Source of the DNA: Caldithrix sp.
GTDB taxonomy: Bacteria; KSB1; UBA2214; DYKH01
Assembly: GCA_020722685.1 (NCBI GenBank)
Contig: DYKH01000014.1
Location: 1 to 24,279, forward strand
DNA length: 24,279 bases
Reading direction: 5' to 3'
The translations under genes and the position numbers were made by a program. The notes under the pieces were generated by a model that was not told the DNA's origin, made no database searches, and saw only the letters and a list, made by a program, of their open reading frames with translations. Position 1 is the stretch's first letter. Each line of letters starts with the position of its first letter. Positions 15,999 to 23,389 of this stretch are shown piece by piece.

Positions 15999-16058
15999 GA
16001 AGCAGAGATCATTCACCAAACAGATTTTATGAATTTCGAACCGCTGAAAAGGGCTTAG
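15999..16058 (+). pseudogene. Detached 3' end of the HD-domain gene (second copy)
   Basis: These 60 nt encode EAEIIHQTDFMNFEPLKRA and a stop. They align without gaps to the last 60 nt of the HD gene (15412-15471), EAVIVHHADFMNFEPLKNP and a stop. By my count 45 of 60 bases match, and several of the differences are in third codon positions. There is no start codon of its own. The stop is 39 bp before the tryptophanase start. The likely history is that this is the original HD-gene end, displaced when a segment carrying a foreign HD-gene end plus hicBA was inserted or recombined in. An old tandem duplication is the alternative. Confidence 0.7.
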
Positions 16059-16097
16059 CTTTTTTTGTACCTTCATTTCATTTGTGAGATAAATTCT

Positions 16098-17474
16098 ATG
16101 CAATTCCCTGCCGAGCCTTTCAAGATCAAAGTGATCGAGCGAATCAAAAAGACCACGCGCGAGGAGCGCGACCGCCTGATCCGCGATGCTGGCTATAATG
16201 TCTTCAATTTGGCGGCGGAGAGCATTTACGTCGATTTGCTCACCGATAGCGGCACCGCTGCCATGAGTGACAACCAATGGGCCGGCCTCATGCTGGGGGA
16301 TGAGTCCTATGCCGGCAGCCGGAATTATTATCATTTCGAACAGTCCGTCAAAAGCATCTTTGGCTTCAAGCACATTATTCCCACGCATCAAGGCCGATCG
16401 GCGGAAAACCTGCTTTTCTCCGTTGCCCTCAAAGAGGGTGATGTGGTTCCCAACAACATCCATTTCGATACGACCCGCGCCAACGTCAAGCACAACAAAG
16501 GCACGCCCATGGATCTGGTCATCGACGAGGGTCTCGATCCGCACGCAGAGCACCCGTTCAAAGGCAACATGGATGTGCAAAAGCTGGAGAGAGTCATCGA
16601 AGAAGTTGGGGCAGAACGGATTCCCCTTATTATGTTGACGGTGACCAACAACAGCGGGGGCGGCCAGCCCGTGTCCATGCAAAATATTCGCGAGGTGAGC
16701 AGAATTGCGAAAAAGTTCGTTCGCCCATTTTTCCTGGATGCCTGTCGTTTTGCTGAAAACTGCTATTTCATCAAGGAACGTGAGCAAGAATTTGCCAAGT
16801 CGACTATTTTAGAAATCGCCCGCGAGATGTTCTCCTATGCCGATGGCTGCACCATGAGCGCCAAGAAGGATGGGCTGGTGAACATCGGCGGTTTCTTAGC
16901 CATGAACGATGACAAGTTAGCGGAAAAGGCCGCCAATCTGCTGATCTTGGTCGAGGGTTTTCCCACCTATGGCGGCTTGGCCGGTCGTGATCTGGAAGCC
17001 ATCGCCCGCGGCTTGCTGGAAGTTTTGGATGAGGACTATCTGGCCTTCCGCATCGGACAAATTCGCTATCTCGGCGAATTGTTGGATCGCGCCGGCGTGC
17101 CCATTGTGAAACCCATCGGAGGACATGCGGTTTATCTGAATGCCAAAGAATTTTTGCCGCATATTCCGCAACAACAATTTCCGGCGCAGGCGCTAACTGT
17201 GGCTTTGTATCGTGAAGCCGGGATTCGCGCTGTGGAGATCGGCGGCCTCATGTTCGGCGAGAAAGACCCGCAAACCGGCGAGGAGAAGTTTCCCGAGCTG
17301 GAGCTGGTCCGTCTGGCCATTCCCCGCCGGGTTTACACCTCCATGCACATGAACTATGTGGCCGAGTCCATCATCGAAATTTTCAAACGGCGCGACGAAA
17401 TCAAGGGGCTAAAGATCGTCTATGAAGCGCCTCTGCTGCGTCATTTCACGGCGAGATTGGAGGAAATGGGTTGA
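16098..17474 (+). CDS. tnaA: Tryptophanase-type beta-eliminating lyase (PLP enzyme)
   Basis: This is a 458-residue fold-type I PLP enzyme of the tryptophanase/tyrosine phenol-lyase family, which cleaves the amino acid side chain to give pyruvate and ammonia (plus indole or phenol). Conserved stretches are DLLTDSGT, GDESYAGSRNYY, PTHQGRSAEN, NNSGGGQPVS, DACRFAENCYFIK and MSAKKD; the second lysine (K257) is the expected PLP lysine. Position 124 is Asp and 381 is Ile, where tyrosine phenol-lyase has Thr124 and Arg381, so tryptophan or a related substrate is more likely than tyrosine. ATG 16098 matches the family N-terminus (MQFPAEPFKIK). The frame opens earlier but has no family similarity there. 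No TnaC-like leader peptide is seen. The gene overlaps the following HAD gene by 4 nt. Confidence 0.88.
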   Translation: MQFPAEPFKIKVIERIKKTTREERDRLIRDAGYNVFNLAAESIYVDLLTDSGTAAMSDNQWAGLMLGDESYAGSRNYYHFEQSVKSIFGFKHIIPTHQGRSAENLLFSVALKEGDVVPNNIHFDTTRANVKHNKGTPMDLVIDEGLDPHAEHPFKGNMDVQKLERVIEEVGAERIPLIMLTVTNNSGGGQPVSMQNIREVSRIAKKFVRPFFLDACRFAENCYFIKEREQEFAKSTILEIAREMFSYADGCTMSAKKDGLVNIGGFLAMNDDKLAEKAANLLILVEGFPTYGGLAGRDLEAIARGLLEVLDEDYLAFRIGQIRYLGELLDRAGVPIVKPIGGHAVYLNAKEFLPHIPQQQFPAQALTVALYREAGIRAVEIGGLMFGEKDPQTGEEKFPELELVRLAIPRRVYTSMHMNYVAESIIEIFKRRDEIKGLKIVYEAPLLRHFTARLEEMG

Positions 17475-18118
17475 TCAAAGCCTTATTGTTTGACTTTGAT
17501 GGTGTGTTGGCGGAAACCCTTCCCGATCATTTTTATGCCTGGCAACAGGTTCTCATTCCGCTGGGAATCGAGCCGGATGATCTGACGCTGCGCTTGAGCG
17601 AGGGGAGTCCTGCTTACAAGATTGCCATCGCTTTGGCAGCGCACCAGGGTTTAAAAATTTCTGAAGAATTGGCCAAGGAGTACGCAGCGAAGAAGAACCA
17701 GGTTTTTCGCGCCCGTACCAAAGCGCCCATCTACCCGGGGATTCTTGAGTTGATCACATTTGCTCAAAACCATTCTATGACAGTGGGCCTCGTAACCGGC
17801 ACCGCGATGGCTAACATCCGGGCCGTTTTACCGGCCAAGCTATTGAGCAACTTTGACACCATCGTTACCGATCAGGACACCCAACGAGGCAAGCCCAATC
17901 CCGATCCCTATCTAAAAGCGGCTGAAAATCTGCAAATTTCTCCGCGGGACTGCCTGGTGGTAGAAAATGCTCCACTGGGAATACAATCCGCCAAGGCGGC
18001 GGGAGCATTTTGTGTCGGATTAACCACGACACTTCCGCGGGAACATCTGCAAGGGGCGGACGTTATTTGTAGGAATCATTTTGAACTTCTGCAGCGCATG
18101 CCAGAGCTGAAAGGATGA
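17471..18118 (+). CDS. HAD-superfamily phosphatase (beta-phosphoglucomutase-like subfamily)
   Basis: This 215-residue haloacid dehalogenase-type hydrolase has motif I FDFDGVLAET with D8 and D10, motif II VTGTA, a lysine motif GKPNPDPY and motif IV VVENAPLGIQSAKAAG. It has a helical cap between motifs I and II. The closest groups are phosphoglycolate phosphatase and beta-phosphoglucomutase-like enzymes; the substrate cannot be read from sequence. The start is TTG 17471, inside the tryptophanase stop codon, with GGAGG eight bases upstream. It is therefore translationally coupled to the lyase gene. This tight coupling suggests that it acts in the same pathway, for example removing a phosphate from a related intermediate or a damaged cofactor, but that is inference. 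Confidence 0.85.
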   Translation: MIKALLFDFDGVLAETLPDHFYAWQQVLIPLGIEPDDLTLRLSEGSPAYKIAIALAAHQGLKISEELAKEYAAKKNQVFRARTKAPIYPGILELITFAQNHSMTVGLVTGTAMANIRAVLPAKLLSNFDTIVTDQDTQRGKPNPDPYLKAAENLQISPRDCLVVENAPLGIQSAKAAGAFCVGLTTTLPREHLQGADVICRNHFELLQRMPELKG

Positions 18119-18127
18119 ACGATTTAG

Positions 18128-18532
18128 GTGTGTTCCCAAGCCCGTAGAAACGCGATCATTTTTTGTGGCACCGCTTTGTGGATGCAGTGGTTTTCTTGCA
18201 GCCATTGTCGAATGATTAAACCAGAGGCGTTCGAATATCCCATCCAACGAAAGAATGTGATGCTACAAATAATCACCACGGATGGTCGCTCCATTGACGC
18301 GATAAACTATGTCGTGCGGAATGATACCCTCCTTATTTTTCCTGAAAGCCAACTGCTTTTCCATGAGAAGCCGACGCTCCTTCCGCTAAGCCGGATTCAG
18401 TCAATCAGAGCGTGCGAAATCGGAAGCAGGAAAGGATTGCGAGACGGACTTTTCTTTGCAAGCGGACTGGCCCTGCTGATTTTCATGTTGGCCATGTACG
18501 GAGCTGTTCACGGTGTAGCTCCTACAAGTTAG
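18128..18532 (+). CDS. Small hypothetical membrane/lipoprotein
   Basis: This 134-residue product has no recognised family. The GTG start at 18128 has AAGGATGA upstream, within the end of the HAD gene. It gives a hydrophobic N-terminus ending in a weak lipobox-like WFSC at residues ~26-29 of the precursor. The middle part (LQIITTDGRSIDAINYVVRN..) has alternating strands like small SH3/PRC-like beta-domains often found in short envelope lipoproteins. The C-terminus is a clear transmembrane helix (~residues 108-125). An ATG at 18212 would drop the N-terminal hydrophobic part. It is probably the last gene of the operon starting at 14204; a terminator lies at 18765-18797. Confidence 0.5.
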   Translation: MCSQARRNAIIFCGTALWMQWFSCSHCRMIKPEAFEYPIQRKNVMLQIITTDGRSIDAINYVVRNDTLLIFPESQLLFHEKPTLLPLSRIQSIRACEIGSRKGLRDGLFFASGLALLIFMLAMYGAVHGVAPTS

Positions 18533-18879
18533 CATACACTGACAAATCTTGACAACACGTGTCTAATGGAATTTGCCAAAAGGCAGAGGCGGCAAATTTT
18601 GGGTTTGCAACCTATATCACGTCTGCGGAACAAAAGCCTTGCTTGTTGGCAGGCACTTCTGTAAATTTCGCCCGCAAATTCAATCTTGAACTGTGATACA
18701 AAATGGCAGTGCGAGTTCTTTTCTCATGCCCTAAACAAGTTTGTTCAAATTGAGTGGAAAGCAGAAACCGGGTACCTGATCTTGACTCGGTTTTTTTATC
18801 ATAGGAATTCCCAATTCGCAACCTGCGGGTGGTTTCAATTCGCCGCTGGTTTGAGCCGACTACTTTCGTGGAAAACTTT
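18533..18879. other. Intergenic region without recognised gene
   Basis: The 347 bp hold no supported gene. The sequence is AT-richer than its neighbours. One terminator-like hairpin (18765-18797) is listed separately. A short palindrome GACAACACGTGTC lies near 18551. Translation in all frames gives no protein-like pattern. The promoter of the downstream lipoprotein gene presumably lies after the terminator. Confidence 0.4.
18765..18797 (+). terminator. Probable rho-independent terminator
   Basis: The arms AAACCGGGT (18765-18773) and ACTCGGTTT (18785-18793, one G-T pair) enclose an 11-nt loop and run straight into seven Ts (18791-18797). It would end transcription of the operon that begins with the PdxJ-like gene, although it lies about 230 bp after the last stop codon. 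Confidence 0.6.
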
Positions 18880-20040
18880 ATGCGCAAGTTGTCATTGTGT
18901 GCCATTCTCATAGCGCTTTCAGGATGCGGAGAGCGAGAATTACCGGTGCCGGTCAAAGCCGATTCAGCACCGGTGCTGGAAAAGCACACCATTCCGGCTT
19001 TTGTGAATCCCGGCAAATCTTTCTTCGTTTCCGTTCAAGTTAAGAATGTCGCACCTGCGGATGTCGATTCGGTAAGTCTGTCTGTTCGTGCGGCGGGCGG
19101 AACGGGCTCAACGCACTTTGCGCTCTTTGATGATGGTGCGGCCCTTCATGGGGCCGATGGCGACGTCGTGGCCCGGGACGGCATTTTCTCACAAAGGATT
19201 TCTTGGCAAGCAGACATACGGCAGCGGACAGAATTTATCTTCAAATTTGAGGCCTCGGATAAACAGGGCCGCCGGAGCCAGCCGTTGGAAGCGACGGTGG
19301 TCTCTTTGAGCAACAGTCCGCCGGAAATTCTCGAAATTATCATGCCGGATAGTCTTCCCAGCGGTTTCGACGAACTGCGGTACATCAAAGTGGCAGCGGC
19401 CGACTCGAACGAGGTGGATGACATTCTTCAGGTGAATTATCGCGGCCTGCGAAATGATACTACCTTTTTCCAAGGCGCTCTCATGGACGATGGCTTAGCC
19501 GGCGATGAATTAGCCGGCGACGGAATCTTCTCTGTTTCGCTGGATCGATCTTTTGCCGTGGCGAAAAAAGGCTCTTATGAAATGGCCTTTGAAGCACAAG
19601 ATAAATCCGGCGCCAAGAGCCAGACGGCGAGCAAATTCATCCTCATAGGAAACGGAGCGCCGACCGGCAGCAATATTTCTGCACCGGATTCGGTCAAGCG
19701 TCCCACCGCCGGCACGACGAACCGTCTGATAACCATCCAAGTAGACGATCCGCAAACCGTGAAGGACATCAAGTCAGCCCGCATGGAGTGGAAAAAACCG
19801 GATGGCTCCTATCCGGCAAGCGGACCCTATTTTGCCATCTATGATAATGGTCTTCCTTTCGACGTGAACAAATGGGACCTGGGCTATCGCGGCGATGCGG
19901 TGGCAGGCGATGGCATTTACTCTATTACTGGTGTCTTTGACAGCGATGATTTGCTTGGTCCCTATACCCTCACATTCCAAATAGAGGATTGGGTCGGAAA
20001 TAAAAGCATCCCCCAGATTCACATTATTCATCTTTACTAA
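18880..20040 (+). CDS. Lipoprotein with three choice-of-anchor/Ig-like repeats
   Basis: This 386-residue lipoprotein has signal and lipobox LSGC (C16). The mature protein has three beta-rich Ig-like domains of about 115 residues. Each contains an Asp/Gly-rich loop of the form DDG...GDG(I)FS: residues 84-104, 203-218 and 322-348. This pattern matches domains found in FCB-group surface proteins (choice-of-anchor X type). The acidic loops could bind calcium, but this is not shown. ATG 18880 is chosen because it starts the lipoprotein signal; the frame is open to 18829 with no signal-like sequence. It is followed after 13 bp by the propeller gene. The likely place is the outer membrane, surface or periplasmic side unknown. 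Confidence 0.7.
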   Translation: MRKLSLCAILIALSGCGERELPVPVKADSAPVLEKHTIPAFVNPGKSFFVSVQVKNVAPADVDSVSLSVRAAGGTGSTHFALFDDGAALHGADGDVVARDGIFSQRISWQADIRQRTEFIFKFEASDKQGRRSQPLEATVVSLSNSPPEILEIIMPDSLPSGFDELRYIKVAAADSNEVDDILQVNYRGLRNDTTFFQGALMDDGLAGDELAGDGIFSVSLDRSFAVAKKGSYEMAFEAQDKSGAKSQTASKFILIGNGAPTGSNISAPDSVKRPTAGTTNRLITIQVDDPQTVKDIKSARMEWKKPDGSYPASGPYFAIYDNGLPFDVNKWDLGYRGDAVAGDGIYSITGVFDSDDLLGPYTLTFQIEDWVGNKSIPQIHIIHLY

Positions 20041-20053
20041 TTCGGAATCGCTG

Positions 20054-21493
20054 ATGCTGAAAAGAACCTGTTTGACTTTTCTTTTGACGATCTGTGGATT
20101 CGGCACGCCAGGTGCGCAAATCATCCAGTCCTTTCAAATCGGACTGAGCGCGCCCGGCGGTAGCGGCTTGGCGGGTAACGGCATAACGGATATCAGCGCC
20201 GGGCACGGAATCCTTTGGTTTGGCACCGGCAACGGCCTGAGCCGGAGCGCGGACGGCGGGCAAGGCTTCGAATCCTTTGGCCCGGAACAAGGAGTCGGTC
20301 GCGGCAGCGTCTCCGCCCTATGGACCAGCGGCGATACCATTTGGATTGCCACCGCGGCGGATACCTTGACCAAGGTCTCGGAAAGCTACCTGCCCCTGGG
20401 AACGGGACTGAGCGTTTCCATCGACAATGGCCAAACCTGGCAACACTTTCCTCAGCCTGGCGAGACGCCGATCCAGAATCTGACCTACGACATCGCGGTT
20501 TTGAATGGCGTCGTTTGGATAACCAGCTATGGCGGCGGACTGAGCAAGTCGGAGGATTGGGGCGAAACCTGGCAGGCTGTTGCCCCGGACAGCTTTAATT
20601 TCAATCCCGGCGACCGATTGAATCATCGGGCTTTCTCTGCCGTCGTCGTTGACAATGAACTGTGGGTGGGCACCGCTGGCGGGATCAACAAATCGACGGA
20701 TGGCGGACTGTCCTGGCAGAATTTCAATCACACCAATCAGCAAAAGCCGATCTCGGGGAATTTCATCGTCGCCATGAGTCACCAACGCTTCCGGAATAAG
20801 AGCATACTTTGGGCGGCAACTTGGAAGGCGGAGGCTGACGAAGAGTTTTATGCGGTCTCCAAAACCGAAGACGGCGGCCTGAGTTGGAGCACAACCCTGA
20901 AGGACGAAAAGGCGCATAATTTTGCCTTTGATGATTCCGTCGTGTACGTTGCCACCGATAACGGACTTTACAAGTCCCTGGACTTTGGCGAAACCTGGTA
21001 CCTCTTTCCCCCCATTACGGATACCGTGACCGGTGAGAAAGTCTACACCACCGAAGTTTACTCCGCGTACGCAGAGAACGGCGTGCTTTGGGTTGGCAGC
21101 GCGGACGGTCTGGCAAAAACCAGCAACAACGGTCATACCTGGGAGGTCTCGCGCGCTTTTCAGCCGACCGGAAGAGGATCGACGCCGCGCACCTATGCTT
21201 ATCCCAATCCATTCTCTCCTCTGCGCCACAATCAACTCGGGAATGACGGCTACGTTCGTTTTCAGTACAACACCCGCGGCAATACGCAAGTGACCATCAA
21301 AGTTTTTGACTTTGCCATGGATTTGGTAGCGACGGTGGTGGAAAACAAAGCGCGGCCCGGCAATGGCGACTTTTCCGAAGTCTGGAACGGGCGAAATGAC
21401 TATGGCGATGCCGTCGCAAATGGAGTCTATTTTTATCATCTGGAATTAGCAGGCGACGGCGATTATTGGGGCAAAGTGATGATTGTTAATTGA
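20054..21493 (+). CDS. Secreted Asp-box beta-propeller with FlgD-like/type IX sorting-type C-terminal domain
   Basis: This is a 479-residue secreted protein. A signal peptide (1-21, cleavage near GTPGA-Q) precedes a propeller built from repeats carrying Asp-box motifs. Six are readable: SIDNGQTW (122), SEDWGETW (166), STDGGLSW (214), TEDGGLSW (271), SLDFGETW (308) and TSNNGHTW (356). Blade strands of the type LWVGT.GG/GL.KS lie between them, as in two-component-regulator-type or BNR propellers. The C-terminal ~100 residues begin YAYPNPFSP and end GVYFYHLELAGDGDYWGKVMIVN, a FlgD Ig-like domain resembling type IX secretion sorting domains. No catalytic residues are recognisable, so a binding role is more likely than sialidase activity. 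It lies between the lipoprotein and PorV-like genes and is probably co-transcribed with them. Confidence 0.75.
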   Translation: MLKRTCLTFLLTICGFGTPGAQIIQSFQIGLSAPGGSGLAGNGITDISAGHGILWFGTGNGLSRSADGGQGFESFGPEQGVGRGSVSALWTSGDTIWIATAADTLTKVSESYLPLGTGLSVSIDNGQTWQHFPQPGETPIQNLTYDIAVLNGVVWITSYGGGLSKSEDWGETWQAVAPDSFNFNPGDRLNHRAFSAVVVDNELWVGTAGGINKSTDGGLSWQNFNHTNQQKPISGNFIVAMSHQRFRNKSILWAATWKAEADEEFYAVSKTEDGGLSWSTTLKDEKAHNFAFDDSVVYVATDNGLYKSLDFGETWYLFPPITDTVTGEKVYTTEVYSAYAENGVLWVGSADGLAKTSNNGHTWEVSRAFQPTGRGSTPRTYAYPNPFSPLRHNQLGNDGYVRFQYNTRGNTQVTIKVFDFAMDLVATVVENKARPGNGDFSEVWNGRNDYGDAVANGVYFYHLELAGDGDYWGKVMIVN

Positions 21494-21514
21494 GCGGATA
21501 GCGGAAGCCACTAC

Positions 21515-22486
21515 ATGAAAAAGCTGCTTACAACATTTGTGATACTGCTTTGCGGTGCCTTAGCTGTCGCCTCTGAGGGAGATGGCGGATACGCCGGCGC
21601 CTTCTTGCGCATGGGCATGGGGGCGCGCGCCAAAGCCTTAGGTGATGCTTTCTCGGCCATTCCAGAAGATGCGATCGCCGGTTTCTATAACCCGGCATTG
21701 CTGCCCCATCTCAAAAGTCGTCAGGCCTTGTTGTCCTTTGCCTTTTTGCCGCTGGATCGAAAGCTGGACTACATCGGCTATGCGCAATCCTTGCATCCCA
21801 AAGCTGAGGACGAAGCGGGCGGGCAGCCTCTGAATGCCGGATTCGCCTTGGCCTGGATTCATGCGGGCGTGAGCGATATCGATGGCCGCGATCTGAGCGG
21901 CAATCACATTGGCTCTTTCTCTAATTCGGAACACGCTTTTCAACTGTCATTTGCGATTAGTCCGGTAAAAATGTTTTCCTTTGGCATCACCGGGAAGGTG
22001 TTATACAATCGTTTCCCCAAGATCGCACAGGAAGAAGCGGCAGTTACCTCCCGTGGATTTGGCATGGACTTTGGCGCTTATCTCAACCCGCTTCGCAATC
22101 TGATGCTCGGTGTGGTGCTGCACGACAATATGTCCAAATACACCTGGAACACCGACAAGCTCTGGGAGCGCGGCACCAGCACCACCTATAGATTCCCCAA
22201 GGTGACTCGGGCAGCCATAGCCTATCGAATACCGCAGCAATGGCTGCTGGCCATTGCGGAAGTAGAAGACAGCAAAGAACAGAATCCGCGCTATCATTTT
22301 GGTGTCGAGGCCTCCTATTTAGAAATGGGCGCCTTGCGCTTTGGCTATGACGCCGGCGTGCCGACTTTTGGTGTGGGCTTTTTTAGCAAATTGTTTGGCC
22401 GCCACGCCGGACTGAATTATGCCTACATCACCGGCGATAATGGCCTGAGCGCCGATCATGTTTTTTCTTGGACGTTTGAGTTTTGA
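21515..22486 (+). CDS. PorV/PorQ family outer-membrane protein
   Basis: This 323-residue outer-membrane protein has a signal peptide (1-19). It starts with the family signature GAFLRMGMGARAKALGDAFSAI..DAIAGFYNPAL and continues as amphipathic strands, ending in an aromatic residue (..FSWTFEF), as barrel proteins do. In Bacteroidota, PorV helps carry cargo released from the type IX secretion translocon, so the neighbouring FlgD-domain propeller may be a client. That functional link is inference, because PorV-like proteins in KSB1-type bacteria are numerous and uncharacterised. It lies 21 bp after the propeller stop. A hairpin (ACATCCG/CGGGTGT, 22487-22508) directly follows its stop codon but has no T-run. 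Confidence 0.8.
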   Translation: MKKLLTTFVILLCGALAVASEGDGGYAGAFLRMGMGARAKALGDAFSAIPEDAIAGFYNPALLPHLKSRQALLSFAFLPLDRKLDYIGYAQSLHPKAEDEAGGQPLNAGFALAWIHAGVSDIDGRDLSGNHIGSFSNSEHAFQLSFAISPVKMFSFGITGKVLYNRFPKIAQEEAAVTSRGFGMDFGAYLNPLRNLMLGVVLHDNMSKYTWNTDKLWERGTSTTYRFPKVTRAAIAYRIPQQWLLAIAEVEDSKEQNPRYHFGVEASYLEMGALRFGYDAGVPTFGVGFFSKLFGRHAGLNYAYITGDNGLSADHVFSWTFEF

Positions 22487-22560
22487 ACATCCGTAAAAAA
22501 GCGGGTGTACTGCAAAGATGCCAATGTTCTTGCAGATGAAGTAAGAGAGAGGATTTGGAT

Positions 22561-22927
22561 ATGATTACACAAACTATAGATGCTATACTTGTTAAGGGTG
22601 AGAATTACACCCTTGTTGTCATTCCTGCGCATGCAGGAATCTCCTTACGATAAGGAAGTTAGGAGATGCCTGTATTCACAGGCATGACATGAAAAAGCGA
22701 CCTTTAACGAGTATATCTATGAGGACGGAGTTTTCCGGCCCCTTACAAACATAGAAATTCTCATTCCGAAAGGGCGGCCAATTAGGCTACAAGTCGAAGC
22801 TATTGACTCTCCGGAAGACTGCCTGACTTTGGCCACTCAAGTCTACGACGGTCTTTCAGAAGAGGAGATTAGGGAAATCGAGGCTATTGCCCTGAACCGA
22901 GAAGAATTCTTTGGAGATAGAAAATAG
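22561..22927 (+). pseudogene. DUF104 (AF2212-like) antitoxin gene interrupted by the 128-bp element
   Basis: The gene starts at ATG 22561 with GAGGA eight bases upstream and reads MITQTIDA. The 128-bp element then enters the codon after GCT. Translation continues into the element and stops at TAA 22651 after 30 residues. After the element the frame resumes: IYEDGVFRPL, a strand with ILIPKGRPIRLQVEAID, and a C-terminal helix ..LSEEEIREIEAIALNREEFF, stopping at TAG 22925-22927. Deleting the element and one TA rejoins GAT GCT ATC TAT GAG as D-A-I-Y-E, giving an intact AF2212-like antitoxin of about 79 residues. Such antitoxins partner VapC-type PIN toxins, and one follows 2 bp downstream. Confidence 0.85.
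22586..22713 (-). mobile_element. 128-bp MITE-like element, copy 3 (inside antitoxin gene)
   Basis: This copy is in the opposite orientation to copies 1 and 2 and is again exactly 128 bp. It is flanked by TA at 22584-22585 and 22714-22715. Half of it matches the other copies closely (the TACTCG end with the CGCTTTTTCATG segment and the ACAGGCAT palindrome). The other half differs in the spacer and inner flank, so it is a diverged subtype. The terminal repeats TACTTGTTAAGGGT and TACTCGTTAAAGGT remain. Because it sits in a recognisable reading frame, it proves the element ends and the TA duplication: removing 130 bp restores the codon frame of the host gene. Confidence 0.9.
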
Positions 22928-22929
22928 AC

Positions 22930-23343
22930 ATGGTCCCGACGTAAGCTATTTTGGATACCGACATTCTATCTCAGGTCATGCGAAAGCAACCATTAGTGCT
23001 TGCTCGGGCGCAAGAGTATTTGACGGTTCATCATCGATTTACGATCTCGATCATTACCCGGTATGAAATCTTGCGTGGATTGAAGGCAAAAGATGCCGCT
23101 GCGCAGCAGGTTACTTTTGATTTGTTTTGCTCGTCAAACCGGATTACTTCAATCACGGATGAGATCGTTGTACAGGCGGCCGAAATTGATGGGGATATGC
23201 ACAAACGTGGGGAATTGATTAACGATGCTGACATCTTGATTGCAGCTTCTGCTTTGGTTCACAAACTCGAGCTTATTACCAATAATGAGGGGCATTTGAG
23301 ACGAATCGCCGGTTTGCACATTAACGACTGGGTCCAAGTTTAA
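22930..23343 (+). pseudogene. VapC-type PIN toxin gene with in-frame stop at codon 5
   Basis: The expected start ATG 22930, 2 bp after the antitoxin stop, reads M-V-P-T-stop (TAA 22942-22944) and then continues in the same frame as AILDTDILSQVMRKQP to a normal end at 23343. The rest is a typical 130-residue PIN domain: first acidic pair in LDTDILS, a Glu in TRYEILRG, and NDADILIAA near the end, then a final LITNNEGHLRRI segment. Such proteins are Mg-dependent ribonuclease toxins. A rescue start at TTG 22951 would keep the first Asp but lose most of the first strand, and it has no ribosome-binding site. Together with the broken antitoxin, this points to an inactivated module. A sequencing error at one base is the alternative. 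Confidence 0.75.
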
Positions 23344-23389
23344 CTGTCGCTGCCCACTTTTTCACGATTTCACATAGGCCAAAGTGTCC

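Noticed and set aside
20318..21439. A 373-codon minus-strand ORF opposite the propeller gene
   Set aside because: The plus-strand frame has a signal peptide, six Asp-box repeats and a sorting-type domain; the antisense frame has none of these and no ribosome-binding support.
22487..22508. Hairpin right after the PorV-like stop codon as a terminator
   Set aside because: The stem is only 7 bp with a G-T pair and no T-run follows on the plus strand.
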